Shown here: piece by piece, positions 55,680 through 64,000 of the stretch | Numbering within the stretch: the stretch's first letter is position 1 | Layout: the number at the start of each line of letters is the position of its first letter | Source of the DNA: Leuconostoc citreum | GTDB lineage: Bacteria; Bacillota; Bacilli; Lactobacillales; Lactobacillaceae | Assembly (NCBI RefSeq): GCF_004354555.1 | Contig: NZ_PUFH01000005.1 | Location: 620,001 to 684,000, forward strand | DNA length: 64,000 bases | Reading direction: 5' to 3' | The notes under the pieces: model-generated | The model's database searches: none | What the model was told of the DNA's origin: nothing | What the model saw: the letters and a program-made list of their open reading frames with translations, nothing else | Position numbers and translations under genes: made by a program

Positions 55680-57403
55680 GATGACGCGCCTCTCAATTCA
55701 GAACGTAGTTGATTTAAAGCACTTTCCGTGTCTGCTAATAATTTATTAGGCTCGCCTTGTTCCACTATGACACCATTGTGCATAACAAGAACGTAATCCA
55801 TCTGATCTAACCAATGTAATCGATGCGTTGCAAAGAAAACAAGATGAGACGCTAAAATAGGTGCCATCGTTTGCTTCAAGTCATATTCTGTTTCAACATC
55901 TAAATGCGCAGTTGGTTCATCAAATAGTAAGACTTTTCGTTGTGTGTCTAACAATAGTCTGGCCAATGCAATACGTTGTGCTTGACCACCGGACACCTGT
56001 CGCCCGCTTTCACCCATCATTGTATCTAAGCCATCAGGCAATTCTGCCACAAATGGTGCCAAGCCAGCTTGTGTCACTGCACGCTCGATTAGCTTGTCAC
56101 TGACATCAGGTGCATAAAAAGTAATATTCTTTTTTAAAGTCTCATGAAAAATATAAGGTTGTTGTGGCATATAGAAAAATTGTGATTGCCAGTCCTTTTG
56201 CGCTAAGTGTGGTAAGGTTTGGTGATTGATGCTTATTTTACCATCGCTGGGTTGCAAAAAGCCACCAATGACACTTAGCAATGTCGATTTTCCCGAACCA
56301 CTTTCACCAACAATAGCAATTTTTTGATATCCAGTTGCTTCGATATTAATAGCCTTCAGCATTGGTTCGCCCTCAGTATAGCTAAATGACATATCTTGTA
56401 AAGTTAATTGACTGTCACTCGTCCATGCATCTAGCGTAAGCACATTTTGATCAGCAATATCTGGCCGTTCAATCATTGATAAGACATCTGTTAAGGCATT
56501 TTTCCCATTCAAAGTTGCATGATAATCATCAGAAAAGTTCCGTAATGGCAAAAAGTATTCTGGTGCTAAAATCAAAATCGTCAACGCTGGCAACAAAGTC
56601 ATATGACCATCTAATAAATCAAATCCTAAAAAAACGGCAACAACCGCAATAGAGAGCGTTGTAAAAAAATCCAAAGCAAAGGTCGAAGTCATTGCAATAC
56701 GCAAAGTGCGCATAGTTGTTTTACGATAGTCCTCAGAAATATCATAAATTTCATCACTGTAAGAGTCAGCTAAACCCAATTGCTTTAATGTCGGTAACCC
56801 TCTTAACGCATCGACAAAACGGTTATTCAGATTTTTAAAGTTAGCAAATTCTGCATCAGCTTTACTTTGTGCTGCTAAACCTAAAATGACAAAAAATAAA
56901 ATGATGACTGGAAATATGAGTAGTAAGAATAAGCCTTGTTCCCATTTGATGTAGAAAATATAAAGTAAGATTAACCAGGGAATAATACCCAAATCAAATA
57001 CTTTAATTAACAATAACTGGAAATAATTTTTTACATTATCTAACCCTGCACCAAGTGTTGTCACAGCATTACCAGTTCCCTGCTCAATCGTTAATGTTGA
57101 ACCCAAAGCTGTATATTTAGTTAATAGTTGTTGCCGATAAGTTTCAACTGCCTCATCCGCATATTTTGACATATAGTGATTCTTAAATACAACCAATAAT
57201 TGACGTACAACAAAAGCAATTGCAAAAAAAGCAATTGCTGATGTCGTTTGACTAATCGCTTTACCCTGCCACAAATTGACAATCGCAATTGCCATAAAAA
57301 TGCCTTGGGCTAAGATAGCTAAAGCTTGAATACCGGTCATCATAACCAAACCAACTAATATACCAATAATGCCTTTTAATTTAAATAGCCTTTTATCTAT
57401 CAT
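55676..57403 (-). CDS. cydD: Cytochrome bd biogenesis ABC exporter CydD
   Basis: Partner of CydC, 575 aa: transmembrane domain with six helices and a nucleotide-binding domain with GESGSGKSTLLS, VSGGQAQRIALARLLL and LLFDEPTAHLD. AGGAA precedes the ATG. A terminator (57446-57479) separates it from cydAB, so cydDC either has its own promoter or relies on readthrough. Confidence 0.92.
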   Translation of the reverse strand: MIDKRLFKLKGIIGILVGLVMMTGIQALAILAQGIFMAIAIVNLWQGKAISQTTSAIAFFAIAFVVRQLLVVFKNHYMSKYADEAVETYRQQLLTKYTALGSTLTIEQGTGNAVTTLGAGLDNVKNYFQLLLIKVFDLGIIPWLILLYIFYIKWEQGLFLLLIFPVIILFFVILGLAAQSKADAEFANFKNLNNRFVDALRGLPTLKQLGLADSYSDEIYDISEDYRKTTMRTLRIAMTSTFALDFFTTLSIAVVAVFLGFDLLDGHMTLLPALTILILAPEYFLPLRNFSDDYHATLNGKNALTDVLSMIERPDIADQNVLTLDAWTSDSQLTLQDMSFSYTEGEPMLKAINIEATGYQKIAIVGESGSGKSTLLSVIGGFLQPSDGKISINHQTLPHLAQKDWQSQFFYMPQQPYIFHETLKKNITFYAPDVSDKLIERAVTQAGLAPFVAELPDGLDTMMGESGRQVSGGQAQRIALARLLLDTQRKVLLFDEPTAHLDVETEYDLKQTMAPILASHLVFFATHRLHWLDQMDYVLVMHNGVIVEQGEPNKLLADTESALNQLRSELRGASS

Positions 57404-57445
57404 TTAATTATTCCTAAATTCGTTTATCATACTGCTATTTTAAAA

Positions 57446-57479
57446 CAAAAAACGTCTACTTAATTGTAAACGTTTTTTG
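57446..57479 (-). terminator. Terminator between cydB and cydD
   Basis: 14-bp stem with one G-U pair (57446-57459 / 57466-57479), 6-nt loop, T6 on the minus strand. Confidence 0.85.
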
Positions 57480-57484
57480 CCGTT

Positions 57485-58498
57485 TTATTCAACTACTTTA
57501 TGAGAGACAATGCGCTTGCGGAAAACCCAGAAGCTCCAGATTTGGTAACCAAGGGTTACCGGCAAAGCTGTAACGACAACGATTGTCATTACTTTCAAAG
57601 TATAAGTGGAAGACGACGTGTTCATGATGTTGAGTGTGTGTAACGGATTGTTGGCAACCATGACTCGTGGGAAAAGGCCAACAAAGAGTAAGACAACAAC
57701 TTCAACTAAAGTTAAGCCAGACAACACAAACGGCAATTTTTCCATTTTCTGTTTGATTGCCAAGAGCCAACCGATAACTGTGGTCAAAACAATGACGACT
57801 AAGATACTTAATGTCCATACAGTTTGCGTTTGAATAAAATCAGTATAGAAGAATAGTAACACAGCAAACAATGCTTCACCTGCCAATAAAATTGGATACA
57901 GATACTCTAATTGTTTTAGTGCACGTGTTCTCAACTTACCATCAATTCGCAATCGTGTATAATTCAACCCATGAACATAACTCATCAATGATACCGCAAC
58001 ACCACCAACTAAGGAAAAGGGTGTCACATAATCAAAGAAACCGGCAGAAAGATTACCCCGAGCATCAATTGGCATACCTGAGACCATGGCTGTAAAAATC
58101 ATACCCAAGAAAAACGGTACTAAAAATGATGTTAGCGCGATTAATCGTTCCCAAAGTTGTGTGCCTTGAATGGTTGGCATATGTTCACGGAATTCAAATG
58201 ATACACCACGATAAATCAAAGACAATAAAACAATGAACAACATGAGATAGAAGCCTGAGAAAAGAGAGGCATACCATGCTGGAAAGGCAGCAAAAGTTGC
58301 ACCACCTGCTGTAACCAACCACACTTCGTTAGCATCCCAATTAGGACCAATAGCTTGGTAAAGCGCTTCACGATCTTTTTGATCTCTGGCATTTAACGCA
58401 AATTGCATGCCAATACCAAAGTCAAAGCCTTCTAAGAAAAAGAACCCTGCCCACAAGACACCAATCAATACAAACCATATAATTTCTAAAATAGTCAT
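57485..58498 (-). CDS. cydB: Cytochrome bd quinol oxidase subunit II
   Basis: 337 aa membrane subunit with about eight or nine helices. Typical opening LEIIWFVLIGVLWAGFFFLEGFDFGIGM and WDANEVWLVTAGGATFAAFPAWYA. With CydA it reduces O2 to water using quinol. The start overlaps the cydA stop (TAATG) and GGGGG lies upstream. Confidence 0.96.
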   Translation of the reverse strand: MTILEIIWFVLIGVLWAGFFFLEGFDFGIGMQFALNARDQKDREALYQAIGPNWDANEVWLVTAGGATFAAFPAWYASLFSGFYLMLFIVLLSLIYRGVSFEFREHMPTIQGTQLWERLIALTSFLVPFFLGMIFTAMVSGMPIDARGNLSAGFFDYVTPFSLVGGVAVSLMSYVHGLNYTRLRIDGKLRTRALKQLEYLYPILLAGEALFAVLLFFYTDFIQTQTVWTLSILVVIVLTTVIGWLLAIKQKMEKLPFVLSGLTLVEVVVLLFVGLFPRVMVANNPLHTLNIMNTSSSTYTLKVMTIVVVTALPVTLGYQIWSFWVFRKRIVSHKVVE

Positions 58499-59970
58499 TA
58501 AGCTTCAGCCCCCTTTGCTAAATTATCATAAGGGTCACTAGGTGATAATTCTTCTGTTTCCTCTGCATTTGGTCCTGCATGTAGCACACGGCGTGACAGC
58601 CAAATCATGATTCCGCCTAACGTTGCAAAAGTCAGGAAGTAGATGATATTTGAAATCAACAATGACAGGACAGATACATTTGGTGAGACAGCAGCACTAA
58701 TTGGCATTAAGCCATAAACAACCCAAGGATACCGTCCTAATTCCGTCACTAGCCAACCTGCTGTATTAATGATAAATGGTACAAAGGTCGCAATTCCTAA
58801 TATCCAAAGGAACCAACGCTGGGTGTGGATAAGTTGTGTTTTACGACGATTCATCCATAATGCGACAAGGCCAAGCATCATTAAGCCACCTGCGCCGACT
58901 GCCATGACACGGAAAGCGTAGAACAATGTATTTTCAGGGACATAATAATTTTTAATATCCCCGTGCGTTTTACCGTATTGCTTTTCGAGTTGCTTTTCAA
59001 GTTCAGTTGTACCTGTTGTGTTTCCACCTGTCAAAGAATGATTACCCAAAATAGACAGAACATATGGAATTTCAATACGTGCAATCACTTTATGTGTATC
59101 CGGGTTTGTAACCGAAATCAGTGACCACGGTTGTGCCTTATCCTTACGTTCAGACGATGTGATTGTTTTATCAACACCTTCCATAGCAGCATATTTCATA
59201 GGTTGCATCGATTGTAATTCAAATGCATGCTTGTCACCAGTAGCCAACGCCCCAACGACACCAACCAAACCAACAATTAAAGCAATATTAATTGATTTAC
59301 GGAAAAACAATACTTCCTTGTCGTTTTTCTTCAATTTCAATAGTTTGAAGGCAGACATACCAGCCACTAAGAAACCGGCAGTAACTAGCGTACCCACAAC
59401 AACGTGTGGAAACTCAACCCAGAGTTGCCTATTTGATAGCAAAGCACCAAAACTCTTTAATTCGGCACGTCCCATGTGGTTATCAATAGCATAACCAACT
59501 GGGTTTTGCATAAACGAATTGGCAGCTAAAATCCACAGTGATGAGATAGCCGACCCAATGGTTGTTATCCAAATAAACAGAACATGAATACTTGGCTTGA
59601 AGCGATCCCATGTAAACGACCAAAGACCAATAAATGTTGATTCTGCAAAGAAAGCAACCAACGCTTCAATCGCCAATAATGACCCGAAGATATCACCAAC
59701 ATAGCGCGAATATTCAGACCAATTCATACCAAATTGAAATTCCTGTATCAAACCAGTCACAACGCCGACGGCAAAACTCAATAGGAAAATTTTACCCCAA
59801 AATTGCGCCATTTTTTTGTATATCTCATCTTTTTTGATGACATACATTGTTTCCATGATTGACACAACAACCCCTAAACCAATCGACATTGGCACAAAGA
59901 AAAAGTGGAATATCGTTGTCATTGCGAATTGGAAACGTGCGAGATCTAAAATCCCTACTAAAGTAACCAT
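58498..59970 (-). CDS. cydA: Cytochrome bd quinol oxidase subunit I
   Basis: Heme-binding subunit, 490 aa, about nine helices. LARFQFAMTTIFHFFFVPMSIGLG has the His ligand for heme b595; further His/Met ligands lie downstream, and a quinol (Q) loop precedes residue 330. The Q loop is the short form. The frame opens at 60000, but GGAGG ends 5 nt before the ATG at 59970 (MVTLVG), which matches the family start. Function in lactic acid bacteria depends on supplied heme. Confidence 0.96.
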   Translation of the reverse strand: MVTLVGILDLARFQFAMTTIFHFFFVPMSIGLGVVVSIMETMYVIKKDEIYKKMAQFWGKIFLLSFAVGVVTGLIQEFQFGMNWSEYSRYVGDIFGSLLAIEALVAFFAESTFIGLWSFTWDRFKPSIHVLFIWITTIGSAISSLWILAANSFMQNPVGYAIDNHMGRAELKSFGALLSNRQLWVEFPHVVVGTLVTAGFLVAGMSAFKLLKLKKNDKEVLFFRKSINIALIVGLVGVVGALATGDKHAFELQSMQPMKYAAMEGVDKTITSSERKDKAQPWSLISVTNPDTHKVIARIEIPYVLSILGNHSLTGGNTTGTTELEKQLEKQYGKTHGDIKNYYVPENTLFYAFRVMAVGAGGLMMLGLVALWMNRRKTQLIHTQRWFLWILGIATFVPFIINTAGWLVTELGRYPWVVYGLMPISAAVSPNVSVLSLLISNIIYFLTFATLGGIMIWLSRRVLHAGPNAEETEELSPSDPYDNLAKGAEA

Positions 59971-59988
59971 TTGTTCCTCCAACGTACT

Positions 59989-60122
59989 CATAATACACAA
60001 TAATCAACGAGATTGATGTGTTATTATGGGCACAACTTAAATATTCAAGACATTATTATTGCCTTCTCTAATATCTAGTTTATCACTTGATAAACTAAGA
60101 TGTTGTTAAAATTTTGTAACAA
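59989..60122 (-). promoter_or_regulatory. Regulatory region of the cyd operon
   Basis: Three inverted repeats: CATAATA..TATTATG (59989-60028), a near-perfect 22-bp palindrome (60076-60097, TAGTTTATCA arms) and TTGTTA-N8-TAACAA (60103-60122), which has Rex-like half-sites but 8 rather than 6 central bases. Promoter candidate: TTGAAT (60043-60048), 16 nt, TAATAA (60021-60026). Redox control is plausible but unproven. Confidence 0.45.
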
Positions 60123-60146
60123 AAAAAACGCAAATGGCGTTTTTTT
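60122..60146 (-). terminator. Terminator of the DUF1292 gene
   Basis: AAAAAAACGC / GCGTTTTTTT stem (60122-60131 / 60137-60146), 5-nt loop, T8 on the minus strand. Confidence 0.85.
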
Positions 60147-60151
60147 AACCT

Positions 60152-60448
60152 TTATGCAAAATTTGAGTCATCAGCTAGGAATGTATTGAGTACTTCTTCA
60201 ACCATATCCCATTCTTTATCATCTTCAATTTGGATGAGATCTTCTTCAGTAGCATCCCCATTACTATCAGGATGGAAGATATAAGCTTGAATATCAACCT
60301 CTTCATCCTCTTCTACACCCTCTGGGACTAACAAAATGTAGTCTTTGCTATATTCTTCAGAGTGAAACGTAAATAAAACTTCATATAAAGCTTCATCCCC
60401 ATTTTCATCTATCAAGGTAATTTTTTGAACATCGTCGTTATTTGTCAT
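60152..60448 (-). CDS. DUF1292 family protein (YrzB type)
   Basis: 98 aa, strongly acidic cytoplasmic protein of unknown function: ITLIDENGDEALYEVLFTF near the N-terminus and EDDEEWDMVEEVLNTFL-type end. It is the usual third gene after ireB-ruvX in lactic acid bacteria. Here a terminator (60518-60548) intervenes. No Shine-Dalgarno is adjacent to the ATG; an AAGGG 42 nt upstream is separated from it by a hairpin (60466-60489). Confidence 0.85.
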   Translation of the reverse strand: MTNNDDVQKITLIDENGDEALYEVLFTFHSEEYSKDYILLVPEGVEEDEEVDIQAYIFHPDSNGDATEEDLIQIEDDKEWDMVEEVLNTFLADDSNFA

Positions 60449-60465
60449 GATTTTAAGTATTAGTC

Positions 60466-60489
60466 ACTTAAGCGTCACTAATTTATTCC
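60466..60489 (-). promoter_or_regulatory. Hairpin between SD-like AAGGG and the DUF1292 start
   Basis: Minus strand ATTAGTGAC / GTGACTAAT with a 6-nt loop and one mismatch. It lies between AAGGG (5 nt upstream) and the ATG (10 nt downstream). A TATAAT lies at 60507-60512. Confidence 0.4.
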
Positions 60490-60517
60490 CTTCAAAGTGT
60501 ATCTATATTATAACGTA

Positions 60518-60548
60518 AAAACAACATTTCTGTGCGAAATGTTGTTTT
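60518..60548 (-). terminator. Terminator of ruvX
   Basis: 13-bp perfect stem (60518-60530 / 60536-60548), 5-nt loop, A/T outer runs. Confidence 0.85.
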
Positions 60549-60551
60549 CAT

Positions 60552-60983
60552 CTATTTAGTGAGTGGACCATTAGCATCTAAATAATTTTGCAAGATAAAT
60601 TCAGCTGCAATTTTATCAATCACTTGTTTTCGCTTTTTACGAGACACATCTGCTTCTTCAACCAGCATGCGCTCAGCTTGAACAGTTGTCAAACGCTCAT
60701 CTTGAAAATCAGTTGGCAAGTTAAATTGGTCTTCGACCATTTGCGCATATTGTCGCGCTGCTTCAGCACGAGGACCTTCTGAGTTATTCATGTTTTTTGG
60801 CAAACCAACGACAACACCCTTGGCCTGCTTCTCTTTAATGATTTCACCGAGACGAGCTAAGCCGAACTCTTTTTCATCTTCATTAATGCGAATAATTTCA
60901 ACACCTTGAGCTGTCCAGCCCATAGGGTCACTTACCGCTACACCAACCGTACGGCTCCCTACATCTAATCCTAATAATCGCAT
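60552..60983 (-). CDS. ruvX: RuvX/YqgF Holliday-junction resolvase-like nuclease
   Basis: 143 aa RNase H-fold nuclease; YqgF proteins act in 16S rRNA 5'-end maturation. First Asp in [29 protein letters not shown] and [13 protein letters not shown], then the C-terminal [13 protein letters not shown]. The start overlaps the ireB stop by one nt. Confidence 0.94.
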   Translation of the reverse strand: MRLLGLDVGSRTVGVAVSDPMGWTAQGVEIIRINEDEKEFGLARLGEIIKEKQAKGVVVGLPKNMNNSEGPRAEAARQYAQMVEDQFNLPTDFQDERLTTVQAERMLVEEADVSRKKRKQVIDKIAAEFILQNYLDANGPLTK

Positions 60984-61234
60984 TACTTTTTTAAATAGAC
61001 GCGTACAAGTTCCTCAATGATTTCGTCACGTTCGTGACGCTTAATCAAGTTACGTGCGTCATTTAAGCGCGGAATATATGCTGGATCACCAGACATTAAG
61101 TAGCCAACAATCTGATTAATTGGGTTATAGCCCTTTTCTTCTAACGCATTATATACTATCTCTAATGTGTCATGAATATCTTTTGGCATCTGGTTACCAA
61201 AATCAAATATGGTTGTTTCATCTCCTACTGACAT
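60983..61234 (-). CDS. IreB family regulatory phosphoprotein
   Basis: 83 aa (DUF965). Dimeric helical protein, substrate of the PASTA kinase (IreK) in enterococci, where it affects cephalosporin resistance and shikimate-pathway control. The N-terminal TTIFDF segment has the threonines targeted in enterococci (T4 and T7-like), and the rest ([31 protein letters not shown]-like) matches closely. AGGAG precedes the ATG. Lies between alaS and ruvX as in most Lactobacillales. Confidence 0.92.
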   Translation of the reverse strand: MSVGDETTIFDFGNQMPKDIHDTLEIVYNALEEKGYNPINQIVGYLMSGDPAYIPRLNDARNLIKRHERDEIIEELVRVYLKK

Positions 61235-61340
61235 CGTACACGCTCCTTTCTTCCTAATTTTTTAATAACTCATCTACTGTCCTAGTACTATTTTACCTAA
61301 TTATTATGACAAATATATAACAATAAGATAAAAAGATACG

Positions 61341-64000
61341 TTAAGCTAGCTCGTCAAGAAATGTTGATACTGCACTGAATGCATCGTTAATACCCGCAGG
61401 ATTTTTACCACCAGCTTGCGCCATATCTGGACGGCCACCGCCACCGCCACCTATCTTTGGCGCAATTGCTTTGATTAAATCACCGGCCTTAAGTCCTTTT
61501 TTGTTGGCTTCTGGTGAAGCTGCAACAATTAAACTCACTTTGTCATCAACGTGAGTTGCCAACACTAATACGTCTGATGGATAGTTTTCACGCCATGTAT
61601 CAACGACTTGTCGTAAACCATCCATACCTGATACTTGGAGTTGCGCTGTGATATATTGATAACCATTTTGCGTTTTAACATCTTTAAAGACATCTTGAGC
61701 TGCTGCGTTAGCAAGTTGTGCTTCCACAGAGGTCAAATGACGTTGTAGGGTTTTTATCTCAACCTGTAAATCTTCAACTTTAGCTGGTGCATCCGTTAGC
61801 TTTTGTGCTTTCAAACTGTCAGCAATTACCTTTAATGCTTGTTCTTCTGCTTTAAATTGAGATAATGCTGCGAGACCCGTAACCGCTTCAATGCGTCTTA
61901 CACCAGCACCAATACCAGACTCTGACACAATTTTAAACAAACCGAGTTCTGCGGTACTTTGTGCATGAGTACCACCGTCAAATTCTTTGTTGAAATCACC
62001 GATAGATACCACACGAACAACATCGCCATATTTTTCACCAAAGACAGCGACTGCACCCATTTTTTTTGCACTCTCGATATCAGTCTCTACCCATGTGATT
62101 GGTAAATTATTGGCAATTACTTGGTTAACCATAGTTTCGATTTTTTCAAGATTTTGTTCAGAAACAGGGCCTTCATGAGTAAAATCAAAACGCAAATATT
62201 CTGGTTCAACTAAGGAACCAGCTTGATGAACGTCACCACCTATCACATTACGTAACGTTTGGTCTAACAGATGTGTTGCTGTATGATTTTTCGAGATGGC
62301 CACATGTCTTGCTAAATTAACTTTTAACGCGACCTGGTCGCCCAACTTAAATGAAGTCACTACTTCGACGGTATGCACATGTTGTCCATTAGGTGCGCTT
62401 TGGGTATCAGTAACGCGAGCGACAACCTCACCTTGCTTGTTCAAAACCTCACCTTGATCGGCAACTTGTCCACCCATCTCTGCATAAAATGGCGTCTTAT
62501 CAAACACCAGTTGTACACTATCTCCCGGCTCAGCATTTGCGAGTAGCGCATCCACGCCTTGGTTATCATGACCTATAATCGCGACAATTGCTGCATTTGA
62601 CACCTCTGTTTCAGACCAGCCAACATAATCTGATGGCACTTTTAAGTCTGTTAAAACTGCATTTTGAACCCCCATTGATTTATCGTTGGAACGCGCAGCA
62701 CGAGCCCTAGTACGCTGTGCTTGCAATGCGTCATTGAAACCGACTACATCAACAGTCAAGCCTTCATCTGCAGCTTGCTCTTGTGTCAACTCAAGTGGAA
62801 AACCATACGTATCAGATAACTTGAAAGCATCTGCACCCGAAATCACTTGTTGCCCTGATGCTTTTGCCTTTGCTATAACATCATTTAGTAATGACAAACC
62901 ACCTGTGAGTGTAGCATTAAAACGTTTTTCTTCGGCAGCAATGGTCTTTTGAATTTTTTCAGTGTTATCAGCAATTTCAGGGTAATAACTCTGCATAATC
63001 TCAGCAACGATTGGGACTAACTTGGTTAGGAATTCACCTTGAATACCTAATTTTTGTCCATGCAAAACTGCGCGACGTAATAAACGACGAATGACATAGC
63101 CACGACCTTCATTGGCAGGTAACGCTCCGTCACCAATAGCAAATGTGATGGCCCGAATGTGATCAGCAATCACTTTAAAACTTGTATTACTTTCTGAATC
63201 TTTTGTCGCATCGTAAGTATAGTCGGGCGACATTTTTTCAGTTGCACGGATAATTGGCAAGAAGAGATCAGTGTCAAAATTTGTACGGCCGTTCTGGAAT
63301 ACTGATACGAGACGTTCTAATCCCATACCCGTATCAATATTTTTATGTGGTAATTCAGGATATTGTGCATTATCAGTTAAACCAGGCAAATGATTGAACT
63401 GGGAAAAAACAATATTCCATATTTCCAAGTAACGTTCATTTTCACCACCTGGATACATTTCAGGATCATTGTCAGGCAAATTTTGAAAAGCAGGCCCACG
63501 GTCGAAGAAAATTTCTGAATCTGGTCCTGAAGGCCCTTCACCAATATCCCAAAAGTTATCTTCCACTTCATAGATATGGCCTTCAGGCAAATCTGTTTTT
63601 TCTAGCCAAATCTTTTTTGCTTCTTGGTCTTTAGGGTAGACTGTGACATAGAGTAAATCTTTGTCTAAGCCATACCATTCAGGACTGGTTAATAACTCCC
63701 AAGCCCATGGTATTACTTCTGCTTTAAAATAATCACCAACAGAAAAATTACCCATCATTTCAAATAATGTATGGTGACGTGCTGTTTTACCAACATTTTC
63801 AATATCGTTTGTACGAATCGCCTTCTGGGCATTAGTAATACGCGGATTTTTGGGTATGACCGAACCATCGAAATATTTTTTCAAAGTCGCTACCCCCGAG
63901 TTAATCCATAATAACGTTGGATCATCTTGCGGGATTAGATTTTTTGATGGCACAATTTCATGCCCTTTTGATGCAAAAAAGTCCAAGAACATCTGGCGGA
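61341..64000 (-). CDS. alaS: Alanine--tRNA ligase (partial, 5' end cut)
   Basis: Charges tRNA-Ala and edits Ser/Gly mischarging. About 886 residues are visible; the N-terminus runs past the right edge (the last bases read R-Q before MFLDFF, so about seven to ten residues are missing). The class II core holds [12 protein letters not shown] and [13 protein letters not shown], the editing domain [13 protein letters not shown], and the C-terminal [14 protein letters not shown] loop. The editing-domain motif is EFDGGTH (61977-61979 encodes D), where most AlaRS have CGGTH, so one zinc-ligand position is Asp. Confidence 0.95.
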   Translation of the reverse strand, partial: RQMFLDFFASKGHEIVPSKNLIPQDDPTLLWINSGVATLKKYFDGSVIPKNPRITNAQKAIRTNDIENVGKTARHHTLFEMMGNFSVGDYFKAEVIPWAWELLTSPEWYGLDKDLLYVTVYPKDQEAKKIWLEKTDLPEGHIYEVEDNFWDIGEGPSGPDSEIFFDRGPAFQNLPDNDPEMYPGGENERYLEIWNIVFSQFNHLPGLTDNAQYPELPHKNIDTGMGLERLVSVFQNGRTNFDTDLFLPIIRATEKMSPDYTYDATKDSESNTSFKVIADHIRAITFAIGDGALPANEGRGYVIRRLLRRAVLHGQKLGIQGEFLTKLVPIVAEIMQSYYPEIADNTEKIQKTIAAEEKRFNATLTGGLSLLNDVIAKAKASGQQVISGADAFKLSDTYGFPLELTQEQAADEGLTVDVVGFNDALQAQRTRARAARSNDKSMGVQNAVLTDLKVPSDYVGWSETEVSNAAIVAIIGHDNQGVDALLANAEPGDSVQLVFDKTPFYAEMGGQVADQGEVLNKQGEVVARVTDTQSAPNGQHVHTVEVVTSFKLGDQVALKVNLARHVAISKNHTATHLLDQTLRNVIGGDVHQAGSLVEPEYLRFDFTHEGPVSEQNLEKIETMVNQVIANNLPITWVETDIESAKKMGAVAVFGEKYGDVVRVVSIGDFNKEFDGGTHAQSTAELGLFKIVSESGIGAGVRRIEAVTGLAALSQFKAEEQALKVIADSLKAQKLTDAPAKVEDLQVEIKTLQRHLTSVEAQLANAAAQDVFKDVKTQNGYQYITAQLQVSGMDGLRQVVDTWRENYPSDVLVLATHVDDKVSLIVAASPEANKKGLKAGDLIKAIAPKIGGGGGGRPDMAQAGGKNPAGINDAFSAVSTFLDELA

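Noticed and set aside
57466-57479. cre-like TGTAAACGTTTTTT
   Set aside because: It is the right arm of the cydB terminator, so the match is explained by the hairpin and T tract.

Overview
This 64 kb window is ordinary housekeeping chromosome from a low-GC Gram-positive lactic acid bacterium. Gene content points to the Leuconostoc/Weissella branch of Lactobacillaceae: a dcw cluster with a PASTA-type PBP, DUF3397 and DUF4044 membrane proteins beside mraZ, cytochrome bd genes cydABDC, a salvage-only NAD gene set and a SepM-type protease. Genus is inferred from remembered gene content, not measured. No rRNA, tRNA, CRISPR array, insertion sequence, prophage or plasmid gene was seen, and every recognised gene is intact except murD and alaS, which are cut by the window edges. 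I found no undescribed multi-gene system. The points of interest are regulatory DNA and small protein oddities.

Layout. 1-6.1 kb: cell-wall/division (dcw) operon read on the minus strand, mraZ-rsmH-ftsL-pbp-mraY-murD, with a probable MraZ autoregulatory box. 6.2-7.0 kb: DUF3397 (-) and DUF4044 (+) membrane proteins. 7.0-17.2 kb (-): fmt-rsmB-stp-prkC-rsgA-rpe-thiN-trxA-rpmB-asp23-fakA, linking tRNA/rRNA modification, Ser/Thr signalling, ribosome assembly and fatty-acid activation. 17.3-23.2 kb (-): priA, clpX-engB and tig. 23.2-25.5 kb (-): an NCS1 permease and a short-chain dehydrogenase whose promoter is flanked by two Rex-like operators. 25.6-35.1 kb: NAD and redox genes on both strands (nadR, nnrD, pncB, nadE) mixed with pepV, exoA, a DEDDh exonuclease, a GNAT, tsaE and a MucBP-like protein. 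35.1-40.6 kb (-): gpmA-M42 peptidase-ftsW-ylbG-rsmD-coaD-sepM. 40.9-42.2 kb (+): a purine permease behind paired PurBoxes. 42.2-47.7 kb (-): xseA-xseB-ispA-tlyA-argR-recN. 47.7-53.2 kb (-): pcrA-ligA-camS. 53.3-60.0 kb (-): cydA-cydB, then cydD-cydC and a GH73 glucosaminidase. 60.1-64.0 kb (-): alaS-ireB-ruvX and a DUF1292 gene.

Together the genes cover peptidoglycan lipid-II synthesis and septal assembly, the PrkC/Stp/IreB regulatory set that commonly monitors that process, DNA repair, NAD(H) supply and repair, and a heme-dependent terminal oxidase. The most distinctive observation is that four genes (rsgA, priA, tsaE, xseA) lack a Shine-Dalgarno and have an extended -10 box exactly 6 nt upstream of their start codon, which predicts leaderless mRNAs. 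A second is an mRNA hairpin between a strong Shine-Dalgarno and the start of the Asp23-family gene. A third is a helix-turn-helix-like segment in the cytoplasmic linker of PrkC.
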